Source: an uncultured Eubacterium sp. (GTDB lineage Bacteria > Bacillota > Clostridia > Lachnospirales > Lachnospiraceae). From it: DNA of 64,000 nucleotides. The DNA is taken from the NCBI GenBank assembly GCA_910577225.1, contig CAJTMV010000020.1:4061-68060 (forward strand), read 5' to 3'. Positions 62,783 through 64,000 of this stretch are shown here, piece after piece (position 1 is the stretch's first letter; each line of letters starts with the position of its first letter). A program made the position numbers and the translations under genes. The notes beneath the pieces are model-generated. The model worked only from the letters and a program-made list of their open reading frames with translations, ran no database searches and was not told the DNA's origin.

Positions 62783-63485
62783 ATGAATACAGATAATACC
62801 AGTATCGAAGCAATAAAACTCAGGAAAACCTTTAAAGTGAAGAATCGTGAAGGCGGTTTATTGACTCCTGGGAAATATTTACAGATTGAAGCGGTAAAGG
62901 ATATATCTTTTACCATACAAAAAGGGGATATTGTCGGCTTTATAGGCTCAAATGGTGCAGGAAGATCTACGACGATAAAGATGCTGACAGGAATTCTTAT
63001 ACCAGATAGCGGCAGCATACGGATCGGTGGATTGGATTTCAGGAAAAAACGGCGGGAAATCATGATGAAGGTTCGCTGATATTCTAAATTTACAGGAGTG
63101 TATGTATAAACCACCCCGACTGCTTAGCCTGGGCCAGCGGATGAAAGCGGATCTGGCTGCGGCGCTGATACATAATCCCGAGATTTTATTTCTGGATGAA
63201 CCGACGATAGGAATCGATGTGCTGGCAAAAGACAGGATTCGGGATTTTATTCGTCAAATTAATCAGGAACGATGTACAACTGTGATTTTAACGACGCATG
63301 ATGTTTCCGACATCGAAGCGCTTTGCCATAAAATGCTTGTAATTGACAGAGGAAACCTCCTATATGACGGATCACTGTATGTTATGAAAAGAAGCTATCG
63401 CATGCAGTATGGCGGCAGTCAGGGGGAAAAAGACATCAATCTCGAGCAGATCATCCGGCATATATATGAAGGGAGCTTTTTATGA
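62783..63485 (+). pseudogene. Broken ABC transporter ATP-binding protein
   Basis: The first part carries a Walker A region written GSNGAGRSTT, with Arg for the catalytic Lys, and stops at 63079. The second part has the signature SLGQRMKADLA, Walker B ILFLDEPTIGID and the switch His in LTTHD. About 75 residues that normally join the halves are missing. It belonged to a drug/lipid exporter-like ATPase with a permease next to it. Confidence 0.85.
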
Positions 63486-63583
63486 AAAAATATGTTGATT
63501 TTTTTAGAATCGGAATGAAGGAATCTCTCGTATATCCGAGTGCAGTATGGGCGAAGCTGTTTTCAAAGGGGAGTGTAAAATAA
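63482..63583 (+). pseudogene. Truncated ABC-2-type permease start
   Basis: The start ATG overlaps the ABC ATPase stop. The 33-residue fragment MKKYVDFFRIGMKESLVYPS looks like the N-terminus of an ABC-2 permease, then is cut off near 63567, where unrelated AT-rich sequence begins. Confidence 0.65.
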
Positions 63584-63679
63584 AGTGTGTAAGTTAGAAA
63601 AACAGTAAATCTGACTGCACACTTTAAATCAAATACTGAAAAAATTTGCATAAAAACCTCTGTATAACGTTTTTATATA

Positions 63680-63708
63680 TTGTAAGTGAATAATTCATAG
63701 TTTATAAT
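63680..63708 (+). promoter_or_regulatory. Promoter of the putative antisense RNA
   Basis: TTGTAA (63680-63685) and TATAAT (63703-63708) are exactly 17 bp apart on the plus strand. A transcript would start near 63715 and run to the hairpin at 63790-63818. Confidence 0.6.
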
Positions 63709-63714
63709 CATCTT

Positions 63715-63823
63715 AGAAACAATCAAAGGGTTTTCGCACGTCCGATGGTTGTCACCGGAAACTTAAAAATGTTTCTTTAAGCTATTCAAGGCTATCCCTA
63801 TGCCAGTAGGAGATAGCCCTTTT
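63715..63823 (+). ncRNA. Putative antitoxin RNA of a type I toxin-antitoxin locus
   Basis: A transcript of about 110 nt is bounded by the promoter at 63680-63708 and by the hairpin followed by CTTTTA. It converges on the toxin gene. It contains TGGTTGTCA (63746-63754), repeated directly inside the toxin gene (63832-63840), so the RNA can pair with toxin mRNA away from the shared terminator. This is the Fst/par plan. Confidence 0.55.
63790..63818. terminator. Bidirectional terminator of the type I locus
   Basis: GGCTATC and GATAGCC form the stem of a hairpin read from both sides. The plus strand continues CTTTTA. It lies 4 bp after the toxin stop codon on the minus strand. Confidence 0.65.
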
Positions 63824-63899
63824 ACTTGCGGTGGTTGTCAAGATAAGATAAAGCTGTAAATATTACTAACAGCAACGTCAAAACTTCTAACGTATCCAT
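63822..63899 (-). CDS. 25-residue hydrophobic type I toxin (Fst/TxpA-like)
   Basis: The peptide MDTLEVLTLLLVIFTALSYL plus DNHRK has one membrane-spanning stretch and a charged C-terminus, the form of Fst/TxpA-type toxins or small holin-like peptides. AAGGAGG (63905-63911) stands 5 bases before the ATG. Such peptides damage the membrane if their antisense RNA is lost. Family membership is inferred from size, composition and layout. Confidence 0.65.
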   Translation of the reverse strand: MDTLEVLTLLLVIFTALSYLDNHRK

Positions 63900-63944
63900 A
63901 TGTACCTCCTTTCCGTTTCCGGAAAGTACAACCACCAGACTATC

Positions 63945-63980
63945 CGTTACTGTTCACAGGTAAACCTGCAAACAGTAACG
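63945..63980. repeat. 36-bp inverted repeat upstream of the toxin
   Basis: CGTTACTGTT and AACAGTAACG are perfect 10-bp arms, with an inner CAGGT/ACCTG pair. It may be an operator or a structure in the toxin leader. It is close to the window edge, so context is incomplete. Confidence 0.6.
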
Positions 63981-64000
63981 AAATCCAGCCATTAAAAGTT

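Overview
The window looks like the chromosome of a motile, spore-forming, anaerobic Clostridia-type Firmicute, most likely Lachnospiraceae. The evidence is gene content and order: a fla/che operon in the Bacillus order (topA, codY, flgB through sigD, a SwrB-like gene, rpsB), CodY, a sporulation sigma factor of the SigK type, the spore-coat operon cotJABC and a monomeric [FeFe] hydrogenase. No rRNA, tRNA or CRISPR array was seen.

Region 1 (1-36 kb, minus strand) is one long flagellar/chemotaxis operon. It runs from a promoter near 36.06 kb through flgB-flgC-fliE-fliF-fliG-fliH-fliI-fliJ-motE-fliK-flgD-(operon protein)-flgE-flbD-motA-motB-fliL-fliM-fliY-cheY-fliO-fliP-fliQ-fliR-flhB-flhA-flhF-flhG-pilZ-cheB-cheA-cheW-cheC-cheD-(small membrane protein)-fliA-(small protein)-swrB-like-(MltG-like fragment). 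It ends just before the promoter of rpsB. It supplies the basal body, rod, hook, motor, export gate, most of the chemotaxis core and sigma-28. cheR, flagellin, filament cap and hook-filament junction genes are not in the window. Two intergenic gaps hold large inverted repeats (cheW-cheC and flbD-flgE).

Region 2 (36-52 kb) is mostly housekeeping: codY, topA, dprA and comM, then an AAA-ATPase/PD-(D/E)XK protein, a SigK-like sigma factor, an RluA-type pseudouridine synthase on the plus strand, a DUF5662-type protein, a GlgX-like protein that has lost every GH13 catalytic residue, a UvrD-like helicase and an [FeFe] hydrogenase.

Region 3 (52.2-56.7 kb) is the most interesting part. The operon cotJA-cotJB-cotJC lies on the plus strand behind a sequence matching the sigma-K consensus. 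cotJC, a manganese-catalase-like coat gene, is split after codon 62 by a 3309-bp element. The element carries a large serine recombinase, a Phd/ParE-type toxin-antitoxin pair and small genes. Joining the two outer halves at the shared GGTA restores an uninterrupted 201-residue CotJC. Joining the two inner halves gives a 50-bp attP with near-ideal dyad symmetry. This is the architecture of developmentally excised sporulation elements such as skin in sigK. I infer, and cannot prove from sequence, that it is excised in the mother cell to rebuild cotJC.

Region 4 (56.7-64 kb) is accessory and partly decayed. It holds a second AAA/PD-(D/E)XK gene that has lost its nuclease core, a four-gene operon (methyltransferase, VTT membrane protein, response regulator, histidine kinase), a broken LysR gene, a broken ABC ATPase with a truncated permease and, at the edge, a compact type I toxin-antitoxin locus with a 25-residue hydrophobic peptide and a convergent antisense RNA.
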